The notes below the pieces were generated by a model. That model was not told where the DNA came from and did not search any database. It saw nothing but the letters and a program-made list of their open reading frames with translations. DNA of 37,342 nt from Bacteroidota bacterium (lineage in GTDB: Bacteria > Bacteroidota > Bacteroidia > B-17B0 > Aurantibacillaceae): the NCBI GenBank assembly GCA_023433205.1, contig JAEZDS010000242.1:1-37342 (forward strand). The letters run 5' to 3'. Each line of letters opens with the position of its first letter. The stretch's first letter is position 1. Made by a program: the position numbers and the translations under genes. Positions 7,567 through 16,095 of the stretch are shown in pieces.

Positions 7567-8313
7567 ATGACCGGCAGACTACAGGTATTTATTCGGATGA
7601 ATGAGGGCCTCTTCTTAAGGAATCCGGAGCAATCTGAACTTGGCAGAAACATTATTCACCACAGTATTCAGATGATAGAAAAGAGCGGTATAGAGGCATT
7701 TACATTTAAGAAGCTTGCCAATGATATCGGCACTACTGAAGCCGGGATCTACCGGTACTTCGAAAACAAGCACAGACTGCTTCTGTACCTTGTAGCCTGG
7801 TACTGGAACTGGCTGGAATTTCAGATCCAGTTTCAAACCAACAACATCAGCGATCCTCTGAAACGTTTGCATAAAGTGATTGAAATGCTTGCTTCATATG
7901 TGGAGGATGATGAACAGACGAGTTACGTGAACGAAAGCCTGCTTCACAAGATCGTGATAGCTGAAGGTTCCAAAGCTTATCTTACAAAAAATGTGGCGGC
8001 AGACAATCATCAGCAGTTCTTTAAGCCTTATAAAGATCTATGCCTGCTGGTTGGCAAAATGATAAGCGACTGCAACCCTTCATACAGATATCCCCGTTCA
8101 CTGGCTTCAACCTTAGTGGAAATGGCGCACTTTCAGAATTTTTTTATGTATAACCTCCCCTCACTCACCGATTTTGGCAACTCAGGTGATGAAAACGACG
8201 TGGTTTGTTTTCTCAAAGACCTTGTGCATTCAGCGATAAGTAATAAAAAGTCAGGCAGCCAAACAAAAAAAAATCCAACTCAGAAAAGCCGTCCCGGGAA
8301 AACCACCAGCTGA
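7567..8313 (+). CDS. TetR-family transcriptional regulator
   Basis: A regulator of 248 residues from the chosen start, with an N-terminal helix-turn-helix (FTFKKLANDIGTTEAGIYRYFENKHRLLLYL). The ligand-binding part cannot be assigned. The frame opens at 7537, but the ATG at 7567 lies downstream of the -7 element at 7532-7539 and gives an N-terminus ending in MNEGLFLRNPEQSELGR, common in Bacteroidota TetR proteins. It is divergent from the bestrophin operon across about 117 bp with symmetric repeats, so it may repress itself and that operon. Its 3' end overlaps the outer-membrane protein gene on the other strand by 34 bp. Confidence 0.85.
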   Translation: MTGRLQVFIRMNEGLFLRNPEQSELGRNIIHHSIQMIEKSGIEAFTFKKLANDIGTTEAGIYRYFENKHRLLLYLVAWYWNWLEFQIQFQTNNISDPLKRLHKVIEMLASYVEDDEQTSYVNESLLHKIVIAEGSKAYLTKNVAADNHQQFFKPYKDLCLLVGKMISDCNPSYRYPRSLASTLVEMAHFQNFFMYNLPSLTDFGNSGDENDVVCFLKDLVHSAISNKKSGSQTKKNPTQKSRPGKTTS

Positions 8314-9512
8314 ATAAAATTAAATTCAAGCTGGGCGAATGAATACCAGTCGCCGTTCTGCATATATATTCCTGTAAAAGGGTACCACCTTAAATTCGTA
8401 CGCAAATACCAGGTCTGCAATCTGTCTGGCCTGATATCCCAGCCAAAAACCAAACCAGGCTGAATGGCTTTTCTGTTTGTGGTGACTACCTCACCATTGT
8501 CAGATTTTTCAGTGACCTTCAGCCAATCCACACCTGCTGCCGCACCAGCAAAAGCAGCAAACCCATGGTAATCACACAAAAATTTAAACGCTTCAAAACT
8601 CATCGCTCTTCTGCCAATGATCTGTTCATCACCATAAGCGGCAATACTGCTATTTATATTTCGGTACGCCAGATTCAGTTGCAGATCGGCGTTGTGAAAA
8701 TAGTAACCTGCACCAAGCTCGGGGAATACTGACATGCCATGACCTCCGAGATACGGCCGCAGTTTGCTGTTATATGCGGGACTGCTCAAAAAAACGGCCG
8801 ATGACATGCCTGCTGCAAAGGTGAAACCATTTAAACGTCGCAGGCTGGCCAGGGTATCAGTGAGTCTGGCTGAACGTCCGCTCTTCCACGAACTTTCAGC
8901 GCTGAGGGTGGTTTCAAGCATAAATTTGTATCCTATGTGCAACCATACTTGCGGCAAGATCAAAGTTGATTGCTGCGTTTTTGAAACATAGTATGAATTC
9001 CTGCTTTGGTAATTGTAAGTAAGGCCGGCTTCAAAAAGATTATTCTTTCTGTTATAAATCATCCCCACACCTGTTGGAAAGAGGTGCCGCAATTTATTTG
9101 CTCCCTCTCCAACCTTCGAAGTCTGAGGTAACCAGCTCAGTGAAAAATAAGGACGTAGTTTATGGTCACTGATCTGCCAGGGAAAAAACCTTAGGGCAGT
9201 TTCAGCGCCGTTTGAAATACCGCTCTTTTTGTTTTTCACCAGCGTAAAAGCCACCTGAAAATCAGCATGACCCCAGAAATGTGTGCCTCCAATTATCAGT
9301 CGGCTTTCGGTGTGCGAAGGCGGCCACTGTGCCTGTGTTATGTTTTGCAAATGGAGGGAAGCTGCATTCAAATTGCCGTGACCGAATAAACGCACATCTG
9401 CACCCAAATTTAGCTGTGCAAAACGGTGCCGGGTTCTTCCACCCTCCACGTAAGGCTGCCCCAGCCCGGTAACAGCACAAAGTAACAGCACTGCATTATA
9501 ACACGTCTTCAT
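8280..9512 (-). CDS. Predicted outer-membrane beta-barrel protein
   Basis: About 410 residues from the chosen start. A short hydrophobic N-terminus (MKTCYNAVLLLCAVTGLGQ) looks like a signal peptide. The remainder is rich in alternating aromatic/hydrophobic strands (for example YFSLSWLPQTSKV, LQLNLAYRNINSSI, FAQLEFNFIQLVVFPGRLF) and ends in Phe. This resembles an outer-membrane barrel, but I recognise no named family. The ATG at 9512 is chosen over the longer frame because it overlaps the stop of the upstream DUF2306-like gene as ATGA, indicating coupling. The 3' end overlaps the convergent TetR gene. Confidence 0.65.
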   Translation of the reverse strand: MKTCYNAVLLLCAVTGLGQPYVEGGRTRHRFAQLNLGADVRLFGHGNLNAASLHLQNITQAQWPPSHTESRLIIGGTHFWGHADFQVAFTLVKNKKSGISNGAETALRFFPWQISDHKLRPYFSLSWLPQTSKVGEGANKLRHLFPTGVGMIYNRKNNLFEAGLTYNYQSRNSYYVSKTQQSTLILPQVWLHIGYKFMLETTLSAESSWKSGRSARLTDTLASLRRLNGFTFAAGMSSAVFLSSPAYNSKLRPYLGGHGMSVFPELGAGYYFHNADLQLNLAYRNINSSIAAYGDEQIIGRRAMSFEAFKFLCDYHGFAAFAGAAAGVDWLKVTEKSDNGEVVTTNRKAIQPGLVFGWDIRPDRLQTWYLRTNLRWYPFTGIYMQNGDWYSFAQLEFNFIQLVVFPGRLF

Positions 9513-10153
9513 GATCTTACTGCCTCTTTTCTTCTGCCTTTTGCTGTATACTTCCATATCCAGTATTGCATGAGCGGCACAAACAAAAAGGTGGGTCCCA
9601 GCCAGTAATAGAGATTACTGCCTGTGCCATCTTTGACATTTACAACCAGAAAAGCGGTGATGGTCCCAATATAAGCGCCCATCATCATACCTATGTGCCT
9701 CGACAGCCAGGCAAGCGGTTTCACGGCAAGGTTCTTTTTAAGCCGGTACATTATAAATAGATCACCGGTACATAACAACAGGCTGAGTGCACCAAACACA
9801 CTAAGCACCGGCTGCAGAGAGGCAAGCATAAACAAGCCGTTGAGCAGCGCCGCCATCAGAACCACCCAGTCAACAGCTGTGTGTATTAATGCCTTGTTGT
9901 GCACCGACCTGTAACCGGCATGATTCTGATAAAACACAAAGATGCCAATGTGCAGCAAAAAAACAGACTCAATGATCAACGACAGTAACAAGGAAGTTAA
10001 GCTTACACAGAGCATGCTGTAGTAAAACCACCGTCCCGCATAGCGGTGCCGTGAATTTCCTTTATTCGCTATCATTATAAAGGCCCCTGTTGCAAGGGCC
10101 AGGTTGCCGCCCATAACATGAAGCGCCAACGCCAGGAGGTGAATTGTTTCCAT
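9509..10153 (-). CDS. DUF2306-like polytopic membrane protein
   Basis: A 214-residue membrane protein with about six or seven hydrophobic helices. The motif KGNSRHRYAGRWFYYSM (HRxxGRxY type) plus histidines near helix ends (HVMGG, HIGIF, HIGMMMG) resemble DUF2306/cytochrome-like membrane proteins. Function is unknown; conserved His could bind haem or metal. The frame extends 4 codons upstream to a TTG, but the ATG at 10153 is the better start. Its stop is coupled (ATGA) to the outer-membrane protein gene, so the two probably act together in the envelope. Confidence 0.65.
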   Translation of the reverse strand: METIHLLALALHVMGGNLALATGAFIMIANKGNSRHRYAGRWFYYSMLCVSLTSLLLSLIIESVFLLHIGIFVFYQNHAGYRSVHNKALIHTAVDWVVLMAALLNGLFMLASLQPVLSVFGALSLLLCTGDLFIMYRLKKNLAVKPLAWLSRHIGMMMGAYIGTITAFLVVNVKDGTGSNLYYWLGPTFLFVPLMQYWIWKYTAKGRRKEAVRS

Positions 10154-10257
10154 ATCTGGCCACAATAGTATTGCAGAAAACCTGCGAGGACAAGATAAAT
10201 GGTACGTGCAGCGCTGTAAGGGGCCAAGAGCAATGTTAAGGGGCGAATGGCAAAAAC

Positions 10258-11115
10258 TCAGGGACGGGCAGCCATGTGATTTTTAATCAGATCATTGTAT
10301 TGTCTTGCCACTGGAATTGTTTCATCTGAATTTGCAAGGAACAGTTTATAACCCTGAGCGTTGCCCCCTACCCTTACCACCTGGTTCAGGTTCACAATAT
10401 AACCCCTGTGACAGCGCTGAATAAAGGGGTAGTGTGCCAGCTGCTCCTGAGCTGACTTTAAGGTGGCCCTTATGGTCCTGCGCTGCCTGGAATCTCCGCT
10501 CAGAAAAACGTCGATGTAGTTATCTGCTGACCTGATGAACAATAACTGATCTGATCGAAAACGAAGCAGCTCCTTGTCTTGCTGTCCCTGCAGTTCGGCA
10601 AGACGGCCCTCTTCAGTTCGGCCCTTTGCAGCAAGATCAACTGAAAGATCAGCGGCCGATATTTCATACCGCTTCCGAAGTTGTTTTTCATTTAAAATAA
10701 AATAAGCTGCCAGGGGGAAGACTCCCACCGCCACGGTGCTGAACTGGAACCACAAAAACACACCAGGCATAAAGTGCCCGGCTATCGTCACGCTGAAAAA
10801 AAGAAAATTAAAAACCCCGATAAAAAACAGGTTTAGGGTAGTCTGGAGGATCTCTTTGCCTAGTGTCCAGCGTGTTTCAGCATAAAACGAAGGAAAAAAC
10901 CGGGGCAACACTATATTCAGGATGACCATCGATAAAAATGTGACCAGCGCAAAACCAAGGCTCAGCAACAGCAGCTGGCGGCCAGCGTTGCCGATCTGAA
11001 AAGGCTCAAACACAAAAAGAAAAAGAAATACAAATAAGCCGAACAAAACAGCCTGCCGCAGCCGTGACCAACCAGAGGTGTTGGTGTAGTAAGGTCTTTT
11101 CAGGAAAGCGAACAT
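10258..11115 (-). CDS. Membrane-anchored LytTR-family DNA-binding regulator
   Basis: A 285-residue protein with four hydrophobic segments in the first 145 residues (about 20-38, 47-70, 90-112, 122-142). A linker and a C-terminal LytTR DNA-binding domain (about 185-280) follow, with the typical FIRSADNYIDVFLSG and FIQRCHRGYIVNLNQV blocks. No receiver domain is present, so it is a membrane-sensor/LytTR fusion rather than a two-component regulator. It lies upstream of the DUF2306/outer-membrane pair on the same strand with a gap of about 100 bp and may control it. The signal sensed is unknown. Confidence 0.85.
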   Translation of the reverse strand: MFAFLKRPYYTNTSGWSRLRQAVLFGLFVFLFLFVFEPFQIGNAGRQLLLLSLGFALVTFLSMVILNIVLPRFFPSFYAETRWTLGKEILQTTLNLFFIGVFNFLFFSVTIAGHFMPGVFLWFQFSTVAVGVFPLAAYFILNEKQLRKRYEISAADLSVDLAAKGRTEEGRLAELQGQQDKELLRFRSDQLLFIRSADNYIDVFLSGDSRQRRTIRATLKSAQEQLAHYPFIQRCHRGYIVNLNQVVRVGGNAQGYKLFLANSDETIPVARQYNDLIKNHMAARP

Positions 11116-11273
11116 CTCAATACTCTATCAGCAGCGAAATTACTCAGCAATTTAATAAAATGACCGATGGTGAGTAACATCACATCAACCTTAGTTTATG
11201 ATGGCGGGCTGTATGATCAGCAGATGATCCCGGATAACGGCTTAGCAGATAAATAAATTATAAAGATGGCACC

Positions 11274-14200
11274 CTATCGGTACAGGATCACATGTCCTTT
11301 ATATTCCTTCTGCTGATTTTCGGAAGTTGTAAGCACCACATTCCAGACGTAGGAATCTGCCTTGCAGATCTTTCCCTGAAAAGTACCATCCCAGCCATCC
11401 TCAGGATTGAGACTTAAGAATAGCCGCTCGCCCCAGCGATTAAAAATTTCCAGACGGTATTTAGTAACTCCACGGGTAACGGGTTTAAATATGTCGTTGG
11501 TACCATCGTTACCAGGGGTAAATACATCAGGCACATAGAAACTGAAATCCCCTTTTACTTCCACAACATTAATGCTGGTGTCGGAGCAGCCCCATTTATT
11601 TTCTACCACTAATACAACCCTGTAATTTCCGGCATCCCGGAAGGTACTTGAGAAATTCTCCTGATCTAACCGCCCATGAACTCCTTCAATATGCCATGTC
11701 CAGTTTTTCTGCTCTTCACCTGAAGAAGTATTATAAAACTTCACCTCATCGAAGGTTTCAACAGGTTTCTCAGGCTCCCACTTAAATGAAGCCTCAGGAT
11801 TACTGTAAGCCTGAACATGATAGGTTTGAGAATTGGCACAGCCACTGATGTTATCGGTAAAAGAGCCCGTTATTGTGTAGTTGCCGGGCTTATCGAAACA
11901 ATAACTGAAGTTCTCACTGTTAATTTTTTTCTGGTTTATGACCCAGCTGCCCGACCAGGGCCTTGCAGCCCCTGCAGGTTTAAAATTGAACTGCGAACAA
12001 AAAGGAACACATGATTCCCACTTGTCGGCATAAAGACTACCCTCAGGCAGTGGCGTGAGGCTAATGTATTTTGTGGTGGAATTGCTGCAACCAAATTTAT
12101 CAGTTGCTACCACGGTATAATTTCCTGCCAGAGCCATGCTCTGCATGATCAGGCTCACCTCCGCTCCTCTGTAAATATGGCCGGCCGGAGTATGCCACTC
12201 GTAACTTACCCCACCGCTGCCGGTCAACTGCAGTTGTGCGTTCAGACACAGTGTCTCCTGTGGTGCAACGGTAATACCGGGACTGGGTAGTTTACTGGTA
12301 TGTACTTCGGCTGATGTAATAGCAGTACATCCGTTAATGGCCGTACCTACCACCACATATGTCTCAGGGAAAACATTGGCTGCCTGACCCACCAGTGCCT
12401 GTGCTCCTGTGTTTACATGAAGATTCGGACCATACCATACATAATCGCCGGCTCCGCTGGCCCTGAGCCTGGCTGGCTGATTCAGACATACTGTGTCGCC
12501 AATTGCAGATACAAGAGGATTATTCAGAATAACGATCTGCCTGCTCACCGAGCCCCTGCAACCATTGTTATCAGTAACTGTTGCGCTATATACCCCGCTG
12601 TTGCTGGTGGTGCTGCTGTCTATACTCACAAAATCAAGCGAGCTGATGCCGGAAGGAAAAACCCACTGGTAATTAATTATCTGGTGACCCGGGGCATTTA
12701 CAGCAAGCGCTATACTTTTGGTCTCACACACCGAAGCCGGTCCGCTTATTACCGGCACAGGCAGGGGGTTTACGATCACCGGCTGTACAATACCTGCCAC
12801 ACAGGGGCCTGTTGTAACCACCAAGGTATAATAACCGGCACTCTGCATACTTACCTGAGATATTGAAGGGTTTTGTGCCTGGCTGCTGAAATTGTCCGGT
12901 CCCGACCACGAATAATTTACCGCTCCTGTGGTTCCGGCGGAATTAAAATTAAGCGCGGCTCCATCACACAATGGGCTATTGGTTACAAATGCAGGAACAG
13001 GCATAGCGGTTACACTTGCATGAGCCACTGCCGTGTTACTGCAACCCTGAGCGCTGTGAACCAGTACCTGGTAATTGCCTGTCATATTAACCGAAGGACT
13101 GCTTACCACCGGATTCTGCTGAGTGGAACCAAAAGATTGCGGACCTGACCAGTTATAACTTGCGCCCGGCACAGAGTTGGCAAACAACAGCATATTCTGC
13201 GCTACACAAACCGTACTACCCAGAACCGTTAGTGTTGGTGTAGGATGTACTATCACACTGCCACTTAGTGCCGCAGTGCAGCCATTTGCGGCTGTAACAG
13301 TAAAGGCGTACTGGCCGCTGTTGGCAGGCGAAACGGCCGGCAACACCGGGTTCTGCGCGGTGGAGGTGAAATTCTGGGGCCCTGACCAGAAATAGCTCTG
13401 GCCACCCAGTGCAAACAGATTAAGCGTTTCACCATTACATCTGGGACTGTTATTACTGTACATGGGAAGCGGCAACGGTTTAACCACAATGGTTCCGCTT
13501 GCAGCAGTGGTACAGCCAAGCGCCGATCCTATAACAGAATAGGAACTTGTTACCGGCGGACTAGCTGTATAAGTGCTTAAGGTACTTGAATCAAACCATT
13601 CATATGTGCTGGCCCCACTCACCTGCAGAATTCCGGTTTCAAGAGGACAGATACTGACCGTTGGAAGGCTCAGCACCGGATTGGGAACATAGCTTACTGC
13701 TATGGTGTTTGTAACAGTGCAGGTATTACTATCGGTTGCGCTAAGTGTATAGATCTGAGATCCGGCAACAACACTGCTCACGGTGTAGGTGTCACTCGCC
13801 GGCCCAGCACTCCAGCTGTACGTGAACCCAGGTATCCCTCCCGAGGCCTGACCTCCCAGCGCCACTGAACCTCCGGCACATACAGAAGGCGAACTGCCGG
13901 TCATGACAAGACTAAGGGCTGGGGGCTGGGTTACCATAAACAGATCCTGTATTGTGCAGCCTGTGAGGTTGTCGGTTACAAGCACACTCCATACCCCGGC
14001 ACTAAGTGTATTTACCAATGGTGTGGTGTAAGTGGTGCTGCCATTACTCCACCAGAAACTCTGTGAACCTGAGCCTCCACCAATACTAGTGACAGTTGCA
14101 GAGGCCGTATTGGCGCTGTGACAGGTCACGCTGGATTCATGCACAAGATTTCCTGTAAGAGGAATAAGTGATGTAAAAACCGTGGTAGCAGTGTAGGTGA

Positions 14201-15908
14201 AATTGTTGCCAAAATCAAAAACTGTAAGCGTATAGGTACCGGGACTTAATCCTGTAGCTACGGAACTGGTCTGCCCTGAAGGCATCCAGGTGAAAGAAAA
14301 AGGACCAATTCCTCCTGTTGATGAAACTGTGGCTGAACCCAGACTGGCGCAGGTGATTGAAGTGCTGCTCACGGAGATACATGGCTGGTTGATATTTACA
14401 ACCTGTTTAAGCGTATCGGTTCCCCCGCCACAACTATAATACAGCACCAGCTGAACAGTGTATGTCCCCAGGCTGGTAAAAGCATGAACAGGATTGGCAG
14501 CTGTACTCGTGTTGGTTACCCCTGAAGCAGGATCACCAAAGTTCCAGAGCAGACCGGTGAGTGAATAACCAATGGTTGCGCATGAACTTACTGTGGTATT
14601 TGGTGCAACCGGCGACACAAAGGCGGCTGCCTGACAGCCAAAACCATTACTTACCGAAAACGTAAAAGGCGCCACCGGCGGTGGCTGAGCAAAATGACTC
14701 CCGATAAAGTTTGGCATGCTGTAGGTAGAGTTATTAGGCGCAACAGACTGTGCCAGGTAAGAGTAATTACATGCGGCCCCTGCAAGGTTTGGATTGTTGA
14801 TAACACTAATATGCTGGGAGTTTGTGACTGACCACCAGTTGGCAATATAAATTTTGCCGTTAGGGGCCAGCTGCATTGAACCATGACCATTGTTGCTGCT
14901 TGAAGTATGAGTAGCAATTACTGATTCAGAAGCTACAACTGCACTTGCAGATCCGGCACACAGATCCCATTGACTGATGGCAACATTGTTTACGTTCCAG
15001 TTAAGCCGGCTGCCGTAGAGTTTGGTACAGTCTGGCGAAAATTCTACCCCCCAGCCTCCGTTCCAGTAATTTACGGTATTCGTATTTACACTTAATCCGA
15101 TAGAGTTGGTAACTGCCCCGGTAGAATTATTAAAATCCCACACCTCATAGGTAGGATGCTGCTGATTATAATAGTAGTAGTTGTTGTAGTTCGCCAATGC
15201 CAGCTTGCGTCCGTTGGGAGAGATCTTCATACAGCCATACTGATCATAATATGAATAATTTGTGTTTGTCCAGGTGCTGGCTGCTGATACCACCGCGGTG
15301 GTACTTACACCGGTACTGGTTACCTGATACGCAAGAAAGTTCACAGTAGAGGTGCTTGTTGTCCAGTCCCGGATCACCACCCAGTAATCAACGCCGTTAC
15401 AATGTTTGGTGCCTGTTAATTTACCAGAAGAGTTGCCACTGTACACGGGCACATTTTTGGTAGTTACCGAACCCTGACCAGATGCCAGGCTCATGTCAAT
15501 AAGAGAGTAAAACAATCCGGGGCTACTATTAATATTGTTGATGGAATTGAGGGTAAAAAGGTAATACTGACTGGCACTTCCGGGCCGCTTGATTATTAGT
15601 GCGGGCTGGGAATTATACTGATAACCATTTAAACCGCTGCCGTTTGCCATCACGGTGTGCGTGGAAGTATAGACATTTTGCCCGTTAGTGTAAAAAAGTA
15701 AATTGCCAGATGCATCAGCCATACTTGCGCAGCCATAATTGGCCAACATGGCGCTCACTGTGTGAGCTGTTGGTGGATTTGTAAGAAAATTAAGACCTGC
15801 CTGGTTTCCAAAATACCATTGACTGGCTTCGTTCTGACTATTACCTGCTAGCGTCGCCAGAAAAATCCAGACAACCAGTAAACACTTAATCCTACTCAAA
15901 AGACACAT
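11274..15908 (-). CDS. Very large secreted T9SS type B protein with PKD/SprB/Ig-like repeats
   Basis: A 1544-residue secreted protein. Signal peptide about 1-24; an N-terminal region (about 25-405) with WDF and SPNGRKLALAN strands like a beta-propeller; a PKD domain (about 410-510). SprB-like repeats lie at about 510-660 (GPFSFTW, LSPGTYTLTV), then Ig-like units at about 665-1290, three sharing the motif WSGPxxFxSxxQNP at W841, W920 and W1001. PKD-like domains at about 1295-1450 precede a gliding-motility/type B sorting domain at 1457-1544 (VPDVFTPGNDGTNDIF, FNRWGERLF, ILYR). It should be exported by T9SS and released or surface-attached; an adhesive role is likely but unproven. Confidence 0.92.
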   Translation of the reverse strand: MCLLSRIKCLLVVWIFLATLAGNSQNEASQWYFGNQAGLNFLTNPPTAHTVSAMLANYGCASMADASGNLLFYTNGQNVYTSTHTVMANGSGLNGYQYNSQPALIIKRPGSASQYYLFTLNSINNINSSPGLFYSLIDMSLASGQGSVTTKNVPVYSGNSSGKLTGTKHCNGVDYWVVIRDWTTSTSTVNFLAYQVTSTGVSTTAVVSAASTWTNTNYSYYDQYGCMKISPNGRKLALANYNNYYYYNQQHPTYEVWDFNNSTGAVTNSIGLSVNTNTVNYWNGGWGVEFSPDCTKLYGSRLNWNVNNVAISQWDLCAGSASAVVASESVIATHTSSSNNGHGSMQLAPNGKIYIANWWSVTNSQHISVINNPNLAGAACNYSYLAQSVAPNNSTYSMPNFIGSHFAQPPPVAPFTFSVSNGFGCQAAAFVSPVAPNTTVSSCATIGYSLTGLLWNFGDPASGVTNTSTAANPVHAFTSLGTYTVQLVLYYSCGGGTDTLKQVVNINQPCISVSSTSITCASLGSATVSSTGGIGPFSFTWMPSGQTSSVATGLSPGTYTLTVFDFGNNFTYTATTVFTSLIPLTGNLVHESSVTCHSANTASATVTSIGGGSGSQSFWWSNGSTTYTTPLVNTLSAGVWSVLVTDNLTGCTIQDLFMVTQPPALSLVMTGSSPSVCAGGSVALGGQASGGIPGFTYSWSAGPASDTYTVSSVVAGSQIYTLSATDSNTCTVTNTIAVSYVPNPVLSLPTVSICPLETGILQVSGASTYEWFDSSTLSTYTASPPVTSSYSVIGSALGCTTAASGTIVVKPLPLPMYSNNSPRCNGETLNLFALGGQSYFWSGPQNFTSTAQNPVLPAVSPANSGQYAFTVTAANGCTAALSGSVIVHPTPTLTVLGSTVCVAQNMLLFANSVPGASYNWSGPQSFGSTQQNPVVSSPSVNMTGNYQVLVHSAQGCSNTAVAHASVTAMPVPAFVTNSPLCDGAALNFNSAGTTGAVNYSWSGPDNFSSQAQNPSISQVSMQSAGYYTLVVTTGPCVAGIVQPVIVNPLPVPVISGPASVCETKSIALAVNAPGHQIINYQWVFPSGISSLDFVSIDSSTTSNSGVYSATVTDNNGCRGSVSRQIVILNNPLVSAIGDTVCLNQPARLRASGAGDYVWYGPNLHVNTGAQALVGQAANVFPETYVVVGTAINGCTAITSAEVHTSKLPSPGITVAPQETLCLNAQLQLTGSGGVSYEWHTPAGHIYRGAEVSLIMQSMALAGNYTVVATDKFGCSNSTTKYISLTPLPEGSLYADKWESCVPFCSQFNFKPAGAARPWSGSWVINQKKINSENFSYCFDKPGNYTITGSFTDNISGCANSQTYHVQAYSNPEASFKWEPEKPVETFDEVKFYNTSSGEEQKNWTWHIEGVHGRLDQENFSSTFRDAGNYRVVLVVENKWGCSDTSINVVEVKGDFSFYVPDVFTPGNDGTNDIFKPVTRGVTKYRLEIFNRWGERLFLSLNPEDGWDGTFQGKICKADSYVWNVVLTTSENQQKEYKGHVILYR

Positions 15909-16095
15909 TTTTTCAATGAACTAATGTACAAAATGTAACCGTGGGTCCTTTTTTGCTCACTCATTCAAACCTCAACTTCACTCACTTGCTTTGAGCGCAG
16001 GCTAAATATAAGTTCAGTCCTTTTCTACCTTTAAGAAGCCAAAAACGTCATCACGCTCACATCCATCAGCAAAAGGAATTTCAACAACAATGACA

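Noticed and set aside
14651..14917. Small frames on either strand inside the giant T9SS gene
   Set aside because: They are shadows of the well-supported long minus-strand gene, without own signals.
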